Origin: Clostridium sp. CAG:221
Lineage (GTDB): Bacteria; Bacillota; Clostridia; Clostridiales; Clostridiaceae
Direction: 5' to 3'
Assembly (NCBI GenBank): GCA_000435835.1
Contig: FR883348.1
Coordinates: 1-31,963 of the forward strand
Length of the DNA: 31,963 bases
Shown here: in pieces, positions 15,555 to 23,629 of the stretch
Position numbering within the stretch: the stretch's first letter is position 1
Layout of the letters: every line of letters starts with the position of its first letter
Notes under the pieces: model-generated
Database searches by the model: none
The model's input: the letters and a program-made list of their open reading frames with translations, nothing else
Told to the model about the DNA's origin: nothing
Translations under genes and position numbers: made by a program

Positions 15555-16919
15555 GTGGAATACGGTGTATTAAGTATTTTACCAGCAATGATTGTTATAA
15601 TCTTTGCTTTATTGACGAAAAAAACATTAGAGGCATTATTATTGGGGACATTGTCCACATATATAATAATGTATGGGTTTGGGTTCGGTAGCAAATGGTC
15701 TGAGGCCTTTTTTACAGCTGCTGGTAATCCAGATAATCAATGGGTATTAATTGTATGTGGTTTATTTGGGAGTTTAATTGCATTACTTAGAAAGTCTAAA
15801 GGAACATTAGGGTTTGCAGGAAAGTTAGAAAGATATTGTAAAACCCAAAAAAGTACATTGATTACAACCTGGATATTAGGGATTTTAATTTTTGTTGATG
15901 AATACTTAAACATCATGACCTTAGGGGCATGTATGAAAAATATAAGTGATAAGAAAAAAGTTCCAAGAGAATCATTAGCGTATATAATAGATTCTACAGG
16001 AGCACCAGTTTGTGTATTATTACCATTTTCAACATGGGCAATATTTTATGCCAGTGTTTTTGGAAAAGAGCCTGCTGTTGCAGCATTAAATTATGGAAGT
16101 GATATAGCTACATATCTTAAAGTTATTCCATTTACTTTTTATGCATGGGCATCAGTTATTATAGTGCCACTTTTCATTTTAGGTATAATACCTAAAATTG
16201 GTAAAATGAAAGACGCTTATAAGAGAGTGGAAACAACGGGAAAAGTTTATGGTGAAACTAGTAGTAAGTTTAATTCGGATTTGCTTGATGAATATGCAAA
16301 TGGAGAAGGAAAGCTTATTGACTTTTTATTACCAATGGGTGTGTTAATTGGTATGACAATAATTAGCGGAGATTTATTTATATCTGTTATAGCAGCACTG
16401 TTTGTGTGTCTTGTACTATATGTACCAAGAAAGAAAATGACATTTGATGAATTTTGTGATATTTATATAAGAGGATTCTGTGACATGGTGCCAACAATAG
16501 CCATTGTGTTTATGGCCTTTGTTATGCAGCAAGCAGCTAATGATATAGGGTTGCCTAACTATGTAATAGAAACAGTTGCTCCATATTTAAATGGAGATAT
16601 TTTCCCGGCAATATCATTTATTGTGGTTGCATTACTTACATTTATTACAGGAAGCAACTGGGGCATACCAGCAGTATGCGTACCAATTATTCTTCCACTT
16701 GGAGCATCATTAGGTGCTAACTTAGTTTTAGTAATGGCAGCAGTATTATCTGGAGGAGCATTAGGTAGTCATGCTTGTTTCTACTCAGACGCTACAGTAT
16801 TAACATCTAGTTCATGCAGTATTGATAATATGGATCATGCACTAAGTCAAATTCCATATGCACTGATTGCAAGTGCAGTAAGCTTAGCAGGATTTTTAAT
16901 TTGTGGATTTATTCTTTAA
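15555..16919 (+). CDS. NhaC-family Na+/H+ antiporter
   Basis: 454-aa polytopic membrane protein with about 11-12 hydrophobic segments, typical of the NhaC family that exchanges sodium for protons (some members exchange malate/lactate or amines). Family-like features are the paired acidic FVDEYLNIMTLG segment, the break DSTGAPVCVLLPFSTW, and the late FITGSNWGIPAVCVPIILPL and LGSHACFYSDATVLTSS. The start is GTG 15555, with AAGGGGA at 15541-15547; the nearby ATG at 15548 is out of frame. Upstream (15321-15554) holds an 18-bp A/T palindrome at 15447-15464 and a TAGTACT...AGTACTA pair at 15478-15484/15513-15519, of unknown use. The 3' end overlaps the convergent gene below by 24 bases. The substrate is not provable from sequence. 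Confidence 0.85.
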   Translation: MEYGVLSILPAMIVIIFALLTKKTLEALLLGTLSTYIIMYGFGFGSKWSEAFFTAAGNPDNQWVLIVCGLFGSLIALLRKSKGTLGFAGKLERYCKTQKSTLITTWILGILIFVDEYLNIMTLGACMKNISDKKKVPRESLAYIIDSTGAPVCVLLPFSTWAIFYASVFGKEPAVAALNYGSDIATYLKVIPFTFYAWASVIIVPLFILGIIPKIGKMKDAYKRVETTGKVYGETSSKFNSDLLDEYANGEGKLIDFLLPMGVLIGMTIISGDLFISVIAALFVCLVLYVPRKKMTFDEFCDIYIRGFCDMVPTIAIVFMAFVMQQAANDIGLPNYVIETVAPYLNGDIFPAISFIVVALLTFITGSNWGIPAVCVPIILPLGASLGANLVLVMAAVLSGGALGSHACFYSDATVLTSSSCSIDNMDHALSQIPYALIASAVSLAGFLICGFIL

Positions 16920-17291
16920 TAATTCCATGGCTTTTTCCTTTGCATAAAGAAAAGAGTCTTTTACTAATTGGAATTCTTTTTCGGTGGAAATAGGACGATA
17001 ATATCCTTCTAAACATACTCCTTTAGAAGGACCATGAACATTAATGGTCATATTCATATAAGCAGGTATGCCATAAATACATTCATCACAGTTATGTTCT
17101 ATGGATTTGAAAAGTTCAAAATTATTACGAAGGGCTATAAGATGATTGTCTATATCTGTACTTTTTATGATAATTGATATATTACCACCGCCAGGGTCAA
17201 GAGGAAGGAATGAATATTGGATAAACCACTTATTATTAACGATTGTGAGAATTCCACCACAGGGTAGTTTTTCATAATAAGGTAAAGTCAA
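16896..17291 (-). CDS. Conserved-looking hypothetical protein, 131 aa
   Basis: Not recognised. A start at TTG 17291 is chosen because AAGGAGG (complement of 17299-17305) lies 7 bases upstream; the longer frame to 17345 has no such site and would place this ribosome binding site inside the gene. The product begins with TLPYYEKLPCGG, is soluble, has six Cys including DNHLIALRNN... followed by CDECIYG, and a C-terminal helix ending KEKAMELLKNK. A CxxC pair could bind metal. There is no signal peptide or membrane segment. Its stop lies inside the 3' end of the NhaC gene on the other strand, so the two transcripts must be complementary there. Confidence 0.7.
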   Translation of the reverse strand: MTLPYYEKLPCGGILTIVNNKWFIQYSFLPLDPGGGNISIIIKSTDIDNHLIALRNNFELFKSIEHNCDECIYGIPAYMNMTINVHGPSKGVCLEGYYRPISTEKEFQLVKDSFLYAKEKAMELLKNKSTN

Positions 17292-17363
17292 AATAAAACC
17301 TCCTTGTAAAATTTGGTTATAAATATATTTTAAGATATATATCAATTTCTTTCAAGGATATCT

Positions 17364-17400
17364 AAAACAGCTAGTTTTATGTACTAGCTGTTTTTCTTTT
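17364..17400. terminator. Hairpin terminator between the two minus-strand genes
   Basis: A perfect 12-bp stem (17364-17375 with 17383-17394). The stronger T-run (TTTTTCTTTT) is on the plus strand, where the only upstream gene is NhaC; on the minus strand it would end the kinase-like gene, with a shorter T4. Confidence 0.7.
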
Positions 17401-17409
17401 ACAAATAAA

Positions 17410-17988
17410 TTAACATATTTTCAACTTGATAAAATATTTCTTCTTAGACATTTTAATGTAATAGTCGTATCCTAATGACCAATATTTTAAGAGAGAAGGA
17501 TTATATTTAGCTACATATTTTAGAAAATCATCAAAAAGTTCAAGTTTTACAAGTACATGAATGATATCTTTAGGATAAGGTGTGTTTTTTATATATGGCT
17601 TTCTTGGATCGATGACTTTAAGTTTTTCATTGCTATCAATGAAAATATGAGCGCTTCTAATATTAATTCGTGTAAAATTTAACTTTTTAAATTCCTCCAC
17701 AAGTTCAATTATTTCAACGGCAATATTATATGATAAACCATGCTTATAAAGATAACTTCCTAAGTTTTCACCAGAAATGTATTCTCTAAGCACCATTTTA
17801 TCTGCTATAAATAAAACATTAGGAAAAAAACGACTATTTTTAACTTTTTCTAAAATTTCTACTTCATCATTGGCATTTTTAGATTTATAAAATATTTTTA
17901 AAGCAAATCCTTCTGGTGTAAGATAAACGCGACCTTCATGTCCTTTGCCAATGAATTTACACTTTTTTATATCTAGAACGTATCTCAT
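17410..17988 (-). CDS. Protein-kinase-like protein, probably catalytically degenerate
   Basis: 192-aa protein with the outline of a small protein kinase fold. The N-lobe has a glycine-rich loop IGKGHEGRVY (residues 13-22) and a Lys in FALKIFYK (Lys31). A helix-C-like Glu lies near 44, and the hinge reads MVLREYISGENL. In the catalytic loop, where active kinases have HxD, this one reads RIN (Arg107-Ile-Asn109) before IRSAHIFID; the DFG-like site reads VIDPRK with Asp127 kept. It is shorter than a full kinase (about 260 aa). Loss of the catalytic Asp suggests a pseudokinase or an enzyme using another base. Fold and residue positions are judged by eye. No partner gene is obvious nearby. Confidence 0.65.
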   Translation of the reverse strand: MRYVLDIKKCKFIGKGHEGRVYLTPEGFALKIFYKSKNANDEVEILEKVKNSRFFPNVLFIADKMVLREYISGENLGSYLYKHGLSYNIAVEIIELVEEFKKLNFTRINIRSAHIFIDSNEKLKVIDPRKPYIKNTPYPKDIIHVLVKLELFDDFLKYVAKYNPSLLKYWSLGYDYYIKMSKKKYFIKLKIC

Positions 17989-18138
17989 TTTATCACTTTT
18001 ATATATTGATTTAATAATATTATATGAAGTAGATTAAAATATGATTATTGGGAATGGGAGAGTTATGATGAAAATACTATATATAGGAATATTAAATATG
18101 ATATAATAATTATTATTAATAAATAGGAGTGTATATAT

Positions 18139-18714
18139 ATGGATAATAAAATAGCTTTAGTATATTCAAATGGAGAATATACAGTTAATATAAATGGAAC
18201 TTTGATGCACAAAGGAAATGATGCTGAAGAGATGTTTGAAAAATTTCAAAATGTTATAAAAAATAACTCAATAAGAGAAACAACATCATGGGAATATATA
18301 AAAGATAGAATTAATGAATTAAATTTAAGAGAAGTAAAAATAAATGAAGATTATAAAACTATTGAATTTCAAAGTATTAAATACTTCCATAATATAAATA
18401 AGTTATATAATATAGCTGGGGATTCTATGGTGGAACTGGCAGGGGCTTATAATTTACTATACTTTATTTTAGAAATGAATAAGGCAGGATATCTTAGAGA
18501 TTCTCAGGATTTAGTTGATATATGCATGGTTGCAATGGACAATAAAGCAAATTATAGATATTATGATACTAACTTTATTATTACAAGTGCAATGTTTAAT
18601 TATGGTGTTGCTGAATATAATTTTGCAACTGGTAAAATACATAAAGGAGTATCAATAGAAAAAAGTACATTTGAAGAATTTAAGAAATACGTATTTGGTG
18701 TATTTGATAAATAA
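18139..18714 (+). CDS. Hypothetical protein, 191 aa
   Basis: Not recognised. Soluble mixed alpha/beta protein with no signal peptide or membrane helix. The N-terminus, MDNKIALVYSNGEYTVNING, looks like a small beta-sheet; the middle (about 95-130) is helical and hydrophobic (AGAYNLLYFILEMNKAGYL), and a Tyr-rich stretch NKANYRYYDTNF follows. AGGAG lies just upstream of the ATG. It is followed after 59 bases by the flavoprotein gene on the same strand; a shared transcript is possible but not shown. Confidence 0.7.
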   Translation: MDNKIALVYSNGEYTVNINGTLMHKGNDAEEMFEKFQNVIKNNSIRETTSWEYIKDRINELNLREVKINEDYKTIEFQSIKYFHNINKLYNIAGDSMVELAGAYNLLYFILEMNKAGYLRDSQDLVDICMVAMDNKANYRYYDTNFIITSAMFNYGVAEYNFATGKIHKGVSIEKSTFEEFKKYVFGVFDK

Positions 18715-18773
18715 TACTTAAATTTGATAAAATAAATGCTATAAGTCTTTTTAAAAACAGAGGGGAGAAACAA

Positions 18774-20015
18774 ATGAAAGAATTATTATTAGAAGCAGAT
18801 AGATGTTTATTATGCAAAAAGCCAAGATGTAGAATGAACTGTCCAATTGATACACCAATACCGGAAGTTATTTCTTTATTTAAAGAAGGAAAAATCCATG
18901 AAGCAGGAGAAATGCTTTTTGAGAATAATCCATTATCAGCTATTTGTGCAGTGGTATGCCCTCATGAGGATCAATGCAAAGGAAATTGTATAAGAGGAAT
19001 TAAAAGTGAGCCAGTGAGATTTTGTGAAATGGAAGAGTTTATATCAAGTGAATATCTAGATAAAATTCATTTTGAGAACCTTCCGAAAAATAAACATAGT
19101 GTTGCTATTATAGGTGGTGGACCTGCTGGTATTACTTTAGCATTTATTTTAGCTAGAAAAGGATATAAAATCACTATTTTTGATGCTCATGAAAAAATAG
19201 GTGGAGTATTAAGATATGGAATACCTGAATATAGACTTCCTAATGAAATTATAGATAAATATGAGGAAAAACTTTTAGAACTTGGAGTGACAATTAGACC
19301 AAATACACTTATAGGACCAGTAATTACAGTTGATAAATTATTAGCTGATGGATATAAGGCTGTATTTATTGGTACAGGGGTTTGGAATCCTAAGCCATTA
19401 AATATAAAAGGGGAAAGTTTAGGAAATGTACATTATGCCATAGATTATTTAAAATCACCATCTGTATATAGATTAGGTAAAAAGGTTGCTGTAATTGGTG
19501 CTGGAAATGTAGCAATGGATGCAGCAAGGACTGCAAAGAGAAGCGGAGCAGATGAAGTATATGTATTATATAGAAAAGGCTTTGAAAATATGACATGTAC
19601 TAAGGCTGAACTAGAAGAAGCCAAGGAAGATGGCGTAAAGTTTGAATTATTTAAAGCACCACTGGAAATTACAGAGGAAGGTGTTAAATACATAGAAACA
19701 GAAAATGCAGAAGATGATAATGGTAAAATTATAACAGTAAATAAAGAAGGTACAGAAGGTTTATTTGAATGTGATTCTGTTATTATAGCTATTAGCCAAG
19801 CGGCAAGAAATAATATAGTATCCAATACCACTGGCCTTGAAATAAATAAATGGGGATTATTAATAACTGATAAAAGTGGGCATACCACAAAAGAAGGTGT
19901 GTTTGCATCAGGGGATGTTGTTACAGGGGCAGATACTGTAGTTAGAGCTGCAGCACATGCAAAACTTGTGGCAGAAGAAATAGATAAATTTATTAAAATA
20001 AAATATGAAGACTAA
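18774..20015 (+). CDS. GltD/PreT-like NAD(P)-dependent iron-sulfur flavoprotein
   Basis: 413-aa oxidoreductase of the glutamate synthase small-subunit family. N-terminal Cys sets C11-C14-C19-C23 and C58-C62-C68-C72 fit the two [4Fe-4S] clusters of the family. The FAD motif is IIGGGPAGIT (112-121) and the NAD(P)H motif is VIGAGNVAMDAA (240-251); FASGDVVTGADTVVRA closes the flavin site. GltD is usually 450-490 aa and sits beside gltB; this one is close in length to E. coli PreT (dihydropyrimidine dehydrogenase subunit) but has neither gltB nor preA beside it. It may therefore pass electrons to an acceptor encoded elsewhere. The ribosome binding site is AGGGGAG. Specific function is unassigned. 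Confidence 0.85.
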   Translation: MKELLLEADRCLLCKKPRCRMNCPIDTPIPEVISLFKEGKIHEAGEMLFENNPLSAICAVVCPHEDQCKGNCIRGIKSEPVRFCEMEEFISSEYLDKIHFENLPKNKHSVAIIGGGPAGITLAFILARKGYKITIFDAHEKIGGVLRYGIPEYRLPNEIIDKYEEKLLELGVTIRPNTLIGPVITVDKLLADGYKAVFIGTGVWNPKPLNIKGESLGNVHYAIDYLKSPSVYRLGKKVAVIGAGNVAMDAARTAKRSGADEVYVLYRKGFENMTCTKAELEEAKEDGVKFELFKAPLEITEEGVKYIETENAEDDNGKIITVNKEGTEGLFECDSVIIAISQAARNNIVSNTTGLEINKWGLLITDKSGHTTKEGVFASGDVVTGADTVVRAAAHAKLVAEEIDKFIKIKYED

Positions 20016-20040
20016 AAGTTAATAATAAATTATTAAATAT

Positions 20041-20077
20041 AAATAAAGACTCTGCTTATTTAGCAGAGTCTTTATTT
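20041..20077. terminator. Bidirectional terminator embedded in the cyclotransferase 3' end
   Basis: A perfect 16-bp stem (20041-20056 with 20062-20077). On the minus strand the last codons of the cyclotransferase gene form one arm and its TAA stop falls at the arm-loop edge; on the plus strand it ends the flavoprotein transcript. Confidence 0.85.
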
Positions 20078-20499
20078 ATATTTAACATATAGTTTTTCCA
20101 GTCACCATCACTGATAAAGACTGCTTTTTCATTAAAGTCTTTATCAATATCAGCGTTGTAGAAATATGTATAACATTTTTCTTTTTTATTAGAATTTAAA
20201 TGATTAACTTCTAAAAGAATTTTATGATATTCATTATTAGGATTATTTTCTCCTAAAAATCCTTCCATGATGTCAATTGCTTTTACTGTAGAATCATAAT
20301 CTTTAACAGTAATTATTTCACCAACAACTACACCAGTACCTTTAGTAATTGCAGGATAGCCTTTGTAAGGCATATGATATAAATCCATATTTTTTAAAAC
20401 TGCAGGCTTTATATCAAGTGTTTTTCCTTCTAAATATTTTTCAAAGTTAAAGAAGTTTGGCCTTAAGCTTCCATATACAAAAAGGTTATATTGTTCCAT
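20056..20499 (-). CDS. Gamma-glutamylcyclotransferase-like protein (GGCT/AIG2 fold)
   Basis: 147-aa protein with the GGCT-like fold: the substrate-anion loop LFVYGSLRP (residues 6-14) and the likely catalytic Glu79 in IDIMEGF. Enzymes of this fold convert gamma-glutamyl amino acids or gamma-glutamylamines to 5-oxoproline plus the free amine. It is the last gene of a four-gene minus-strand operon; its ATG overlaps the pcp stop by one base (TAATG), with GGAGG inside the pcp end, so translation is probably coupled. Both this enzyme and Pcp would yield 5-oxoproline, which supports the call. The substrate is not known; some family members have other activities. Confidence 0.82.
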   Translation of the reverse strand: MEQYNLFVYGSLRPNFFNFEKYLEGKTLDIKPAVLKNMDLYHMPYKGYPAITKGTGVVVGEIITVKDYDSTVKAIDIMEGFLGENNPNNEYHKILLEVNHLNSNKKEKCYTYFYNADIDKDFNEKAVFISDGDWKNYMLNINKDSAK

Positions 20500-21140
20500 T
20501 AGCAGATTTCGCCTCCAACAGCTTTAACATCTTCTTTGTTTTCTACAGCAGCTTTGATAGATAATTCTAGACCTTTTGTTATATCAGATGCTGACATAGA
20601 AGGCATGTTAGGCTTAGTAACTACTTGAGAAGGTATATATGGTACATGGATAAATCCACCTTTTATGGTAGGGTATTTCTTATATATCATATACATGATA
20701 CCATACATAACATGGTTGCATACAAATGTACCAGCTGTGTTTGAAACAGAAGCAGGAATTCCTCCATCTTGCATTTCTTTTACCATTGCCTTAATAGGAA
20801 GGTTAGTAAAGTATGCTGTTTCTCCATCTTCAAATATAGTTATATCAATTGGTTGATTTTTTTCATTATCTTCAATTCTAGCATCATCGATATTTATTGC
20901 TACTCTTTCTGGAGTAACACCAAATCTTCCACCAGCTTGCCCAACTGAGATTACGATATCAGGGCTGTGTTTTATTATGTTTTCTTCAATTTTTTCTAAT
21001 GATTTTCTAAAAACAGTAGGTATTTCAAGTTTTATTATTTCTGCACCTGCTATTGTGTCAGGTAATGCTTTAACTGCTTCTAAAGCAGGATTAACACTTT
21101 CTCCTCCAAAGGGATCAAAACCTGTTATTAATACTTTCAT
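20499..21140 (-). CDS. pcp: Pyroglutamyl-peptidase I
   Basis: Cytoplasmic cysteine peptidase (family C15) that removes N-terminal pyroglutamate (5-oxoproline) from peptides. The 213-aa product is full length. Catalytic triad: Glu78 in GVTPERVAIN, Cys141 in NTAGTFVCNHVMY and His165 in GGFIHVPY. The N-terminus MKVLITGFDPFGGESVNPA is a family hallmark. It lies 13 bases after the DUF979 gene and overlaps the cyclotransferase gene by one base, so it belongs to one operon with both transport-like genes upstream. Confidence 0.95.
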   Translation of the reverse strand: MKVLITGFDPFGGESVNPALEAVKALPDTIAGAEIIKLEIPTVFRKSLEKIEENIIKHSPDIVISVGQAGGRFGVTPERVAINIDDARIEDNEKNQPIDITIFEDGETAYFTNLPIKAMVKEMQDGGIPASVSNTAGTFVCNHVMYGIMYMIYKKYPTIKGGFIHVPYIPSQVVTKPNMPSMSASDITKGLELSIKAAVENKEDVKAVGGEIC

Positions 21141-21153
21141 TATATATCACTCC

Positions 21154-22083
21154 TTAAAATCCTAAAAAATACATTAATAATATATGAATAGTTAATAAAG
21201 CAATAGCAAAAGGAGCTTGAGCTTTAATAACTAAATTCTTATCTTTCATTTCAAGTAATACTGCTGGTAACATATTAAAGTTAGCAGCCATTGGTGTTAA
21301 TAATGTTCCACAGAACCCAGCTGTTAATGCTAGAGCTGAACAAACAATAGGATCTCCACCTTGAGCAAATACAAAAGGAACACCTATACCTACAGTAATA
21401 ACTGAAAAGGCAGCAAATCCATTACCCATGATAGCAGTGAAGATAGCCATACCTACACAGTAAGCAATAACACCAGCTAATCTGTTTCCGTCAGGGATAA
21501 CACCTGAAATTATATTAGAAATAACATCACCAACTCCAGCAGCTGTAAATAAAGCACCAAGTGAAGCTAGAAGTTGAGGTAATATAGCAAATACACCTAC
21601 AGATTGGAACATTCTGTTACTATCTTCAATGTATTCTATTGGCTTAGCTTTAGTAAATGCAAATGTTAATAATAATGCAACAACTGCAGCGATACCGATA
21701 GCAACTGTACCAGATAATTTAGTGAATTGTGCTATAGCCATAGCAACAAAAGCAATAGCTAATGAAGGTATAAATATTTTTAAACCTAATTTATCAGCTT
21801 TTAATTGAGCAAATGTAGTATCAAGTTGTTTTAAAGTTCCTATGTTTATTTGTTTTAAAGCAGATAATATTGCTATTACAATAATAAGTGTACCAACTAC
21901 TGCAGGAGGTAGCAACTTACCAAATATAAAAATTGCAGATACTATACCCCAAAAAAGAGCTGTACCTATTCTAGTTTTATGATTTTTATCTTTTAAAGTA
22001 AATACCATTGTAGTAGCCATGTATAGCCCTATCATGATATAAAATATTTCTAGTAATGTATTTGACAATTTTGTTATGTCCAT
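21154..22083 (-). CDS. DUF979-family membrane protein (putative transporter part)
   Basis: 309-aa integral membrane protein with about nine or ten hydrophobic segments. The family is recognised from its pairing with a DUF969 protein and from stretches such as GNGFAAFSVITVGIGVPF and FCGTLLTPMAANFNMLPAVL, which resemble a re-entrant transporter loop. The AGGAGG ribosome binding site is good. It starts 21 bases after the DUF969 gene and is followed 13 bases on by pcp. DUF969/DUF979 pairs are known as neighbours of pcp and are thought to form a permease; pyroglutamate or pyroglutamyl peptides are the natural guess. Function is not established. Confidence 0.85.
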   Translation of the reverse strand: MDITKLSNTLLEIFYIMIGLYMATTMVFTLKDKNHKTRIGTALFWGIVSAIFIFGKLLPPAVVGTLIIVIAILSALKQINIGTLKQLDTTFAQLKADKLGLKIFIPSLAIAFVAMAIAQFTKLSGTVAIGIAAVVALLLTFAFTKAKPIEYIEDSNRMFQSVGVFAILPQLLASLGALFTAAGVGDVISNIISGVIPDGNRLAGVIAYCVGMAIFTAIMGNGFAAFSVITVGIGVPFVFAQGGDPIVCSALALTAGFCGTLLTPMAANFNMLPAVLLEMKDKNLVIKAQAPFAIALLTIHILLMYFLGF

Positions 22084-22104
22084 ATAGCTTTTTCCTCCTA
22101 ACTA

Positions 22105-22770
22105 TTATTTTTTGTTGTACTTTCTTTTTAGACTATTATCAAGAAGATAGTTTTGTAAAATACAAAGTGCAAATGCAGCTAATGCAATTGGAAGTGAAGC
22201 TTTAGCTATTTGTAGAGTATCTACATTATAGCCTAGTGATTCTAAAGTACCTGAAATTAGAAGAACTCCAGCGTTTGCCATAAAGACATTTTGACCAAAG
22301 AAGTTACCTATATTATCAGAAGCTGCTGAATAAGCTTTAATTTTATCAATATCTTTTTCATCTAAATTTCCATATTTAGCTATAGATGCACCTTCAGCCA
22401 TTGGATTAATAAGAGGTCTTACAAATTGAGGATGTCCTCCAAGTGTTACTCCCATAGCAATAGAAGATTCTCTTATAAATGTATATCCACTTAATAATGC
22501 ACCAGTAGATAACCCTTTTGCTTTTTTTATAAGGTCTATAGCTTTTGCTTTTAATCCATATCTTTCACATAATCCTATTACAGGTAAAGTTAACATAAAA
22601 AGACATGTTGTTCTATTGTTAATAAATGCTGTTCCTAAAGTAGAAAGTATTTCTGAAATACTCATATCTGCAACTAATCCTGTAACTACACCAGCAGAAA
22701 CAACAACTGCTATTGTATCAAGTTTTAGTGCAAAGCCTACTATAATAATTAAAATTCCAATTAATGACAT
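22105..22770 (-). CDS. DUF969-family membrane protein (putative transporter part)
   Basis: 221-aa membrane protein with about five or six hydrophobic segments, first gene of the DUF969-DUF979-pcp-cyclotransferase operon. Family-like stretches include NRTTCLFMLTLPVIGLCERYG, split by a conserved Asn-Arg, and GGHPQFVRPLINPMAEGA. AAAGGAAA precedes the ATG. A TATAAT on the minus strand (complement of 22812-22817) about 40 bases upstream may be the operon's -10 box, with no clear -35. It probably forms a two-part carrier with DUF979, each half being too short for a typical secondary transporter. Confidence 0.85.
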   Translation of the reverse strand: MSLIGILIIIVGFALKLDTIAVVVSAGVVTGLVADMSISEILSTLGTAFINNRTTCLFMLTLPVIGLCERYGLKAKAIDLIKKAKGLSTGALLSGYTFIRESSIAMGVTLGGHPQFVRPLINPMAEGASIAKYGNLDEKDIDKIKAYSAASDNIGNFFGQNVFMANAGVLLISGTLESLGYNVDTLQIAKASLPIALAAFALCILQNYLLDNSLKRKYNKK

Positions 22771-23076
22771 AATTATCGTTTCCTTTCTTTATCATATACT
22801 TGTTTTTTATTATTATACAAAAAAAATAAATAAAAATCCATGTAAAATAGTAACAATATTAAAAAAAGAGTATGAAATTGTTGGGTAAAATAATAAAAAA
22901 GCAAAAAAATATAAAAAATATAAAAAAATATGAATATATATGACGGAAAAATACAAAGTAATTGTATAAATATGCAATTTTAATGTATATATATTTTTTA
23001 GAATTTTTTTATTACGAATAAAGTATTCAGTGCATATATTAAATATAAACTATGAAGTTAAGTTAATGGAGTTATT
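22771..23076. other. AT-rich divergent spacer with phased A-tracts
   Basis: No gene is visible in these 306 bases between two divergent units. Four A-tracts (22895-22900, 22903-22909, 22913-22918, 22922-22928) are centred 8.5-9.5 bases apart, close to one helical turn, which predicts intrinsically bent DNA. A minus-strand -10 box is at 22812-22817. Apart from these only A/T-rich low-complexity sequence is seen. Confidence 0.6.
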
Positions 23077-23517
23077 ATGAAAGATAAAAAGAAATCATAT
23101 AAAAGTCAATCAGATAATACTGAAAATAATAACTCAAACCAAAAACAAGGAGAAATATACAAAGAATTATACATTATTAACATATCCATATGGGGTGTAT
23201 TTTTAATTCTTTACGGGATTATAATTAATATAGAATATCTCTTTTGGCAAAGAAGTATAATTTTGGATAATATAAATAATACTAATTTTACAGAAAATAT
23301 GGAGGATTTAAGTGATAGTCCTAGGAAATCTAATTTAATTTATTTGATAGTTACTGCTATATTTGTTGGGATTCTTTGGGATGGATATAATACTGTGAAA
23401 AATAATAGCAATTCACAACCAATAGATATTCAAAAAGCATATAAAAATTTAGTTGCAATATTACTATTATTTTTAGGTACATCTATTAATTTTGATGTAT
23501 TGAATAATAATTATTAA
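23077..23517 (+). CDS. Small hypothetical membrane protein, 146 aa
   Basis: Not recognised. A hydrophilic Lys/Asn/Ser-rich head (about 1-30) is followed by three likely membrane segments: about 31-54 (LYIINISIWGVFLILYG), 86-105 (LIYLIVTAIFVGILWDG) and 121-140 (LVAILLLFLGTSINF). The connecting loop (55-85) is rich in Asn and Asp. GGAG lies 5 bases before ATG 23077. It is transcribed alone, away from the DUF969 operon, ending about 50 bases before the pepF promoter; no clear terminator follows it. Confidence 0.65.
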   Translation: MKDKKKSYKSQSDNTENNNSNQKQGEIYKELYIINISIWGVFLILYGIIINIEYLFWQRSIILDNINNTNFTENMEDLSDSPRKSNLIYLIVTAIFVGILWDGYNTVKNNSNSQPIDIQKAYKNLVAILLLFLGTSINFDVLNNNY

Positions 23518-23569
23518 AATTAATTTTTTACCATGTATAATTTCTTTAATAGTCCAAAAATGATAAATA

Positions 23570-23597
23570 TTGACAATGAGTAATATTATTTTATAAT
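23570..23597 (+). promoter_or_regulatory. Promoter for pepF
   Basis: TTGACA (23570-23575), 16-base spacer, TATAAT (23592-23597); both boxes perfect. The pepF start is 32 bases downstream with GGAGG in front. Confidence 0.75.
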
Positions 23598-23629
23598 GAA
23601 GTTATATTTGTATATTTTGGAGGTTAAAA

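Noticed and set aside
18065..18106. 13-codon frame MMKILYIGILNMI with a GGGAGAG upstream, ahead of the 191-aa gene
   Set aside because: The upstream site is plausible, but no hairpin or terminator lies between it and the next gene, so no leader role can be argued.
23561..23575. Fur-like TGATAAATATTGACA overlapping the pepF -35 box
   Set aside because: Only 11 of 14 matches, and the right half is explained by the TTGACA box.
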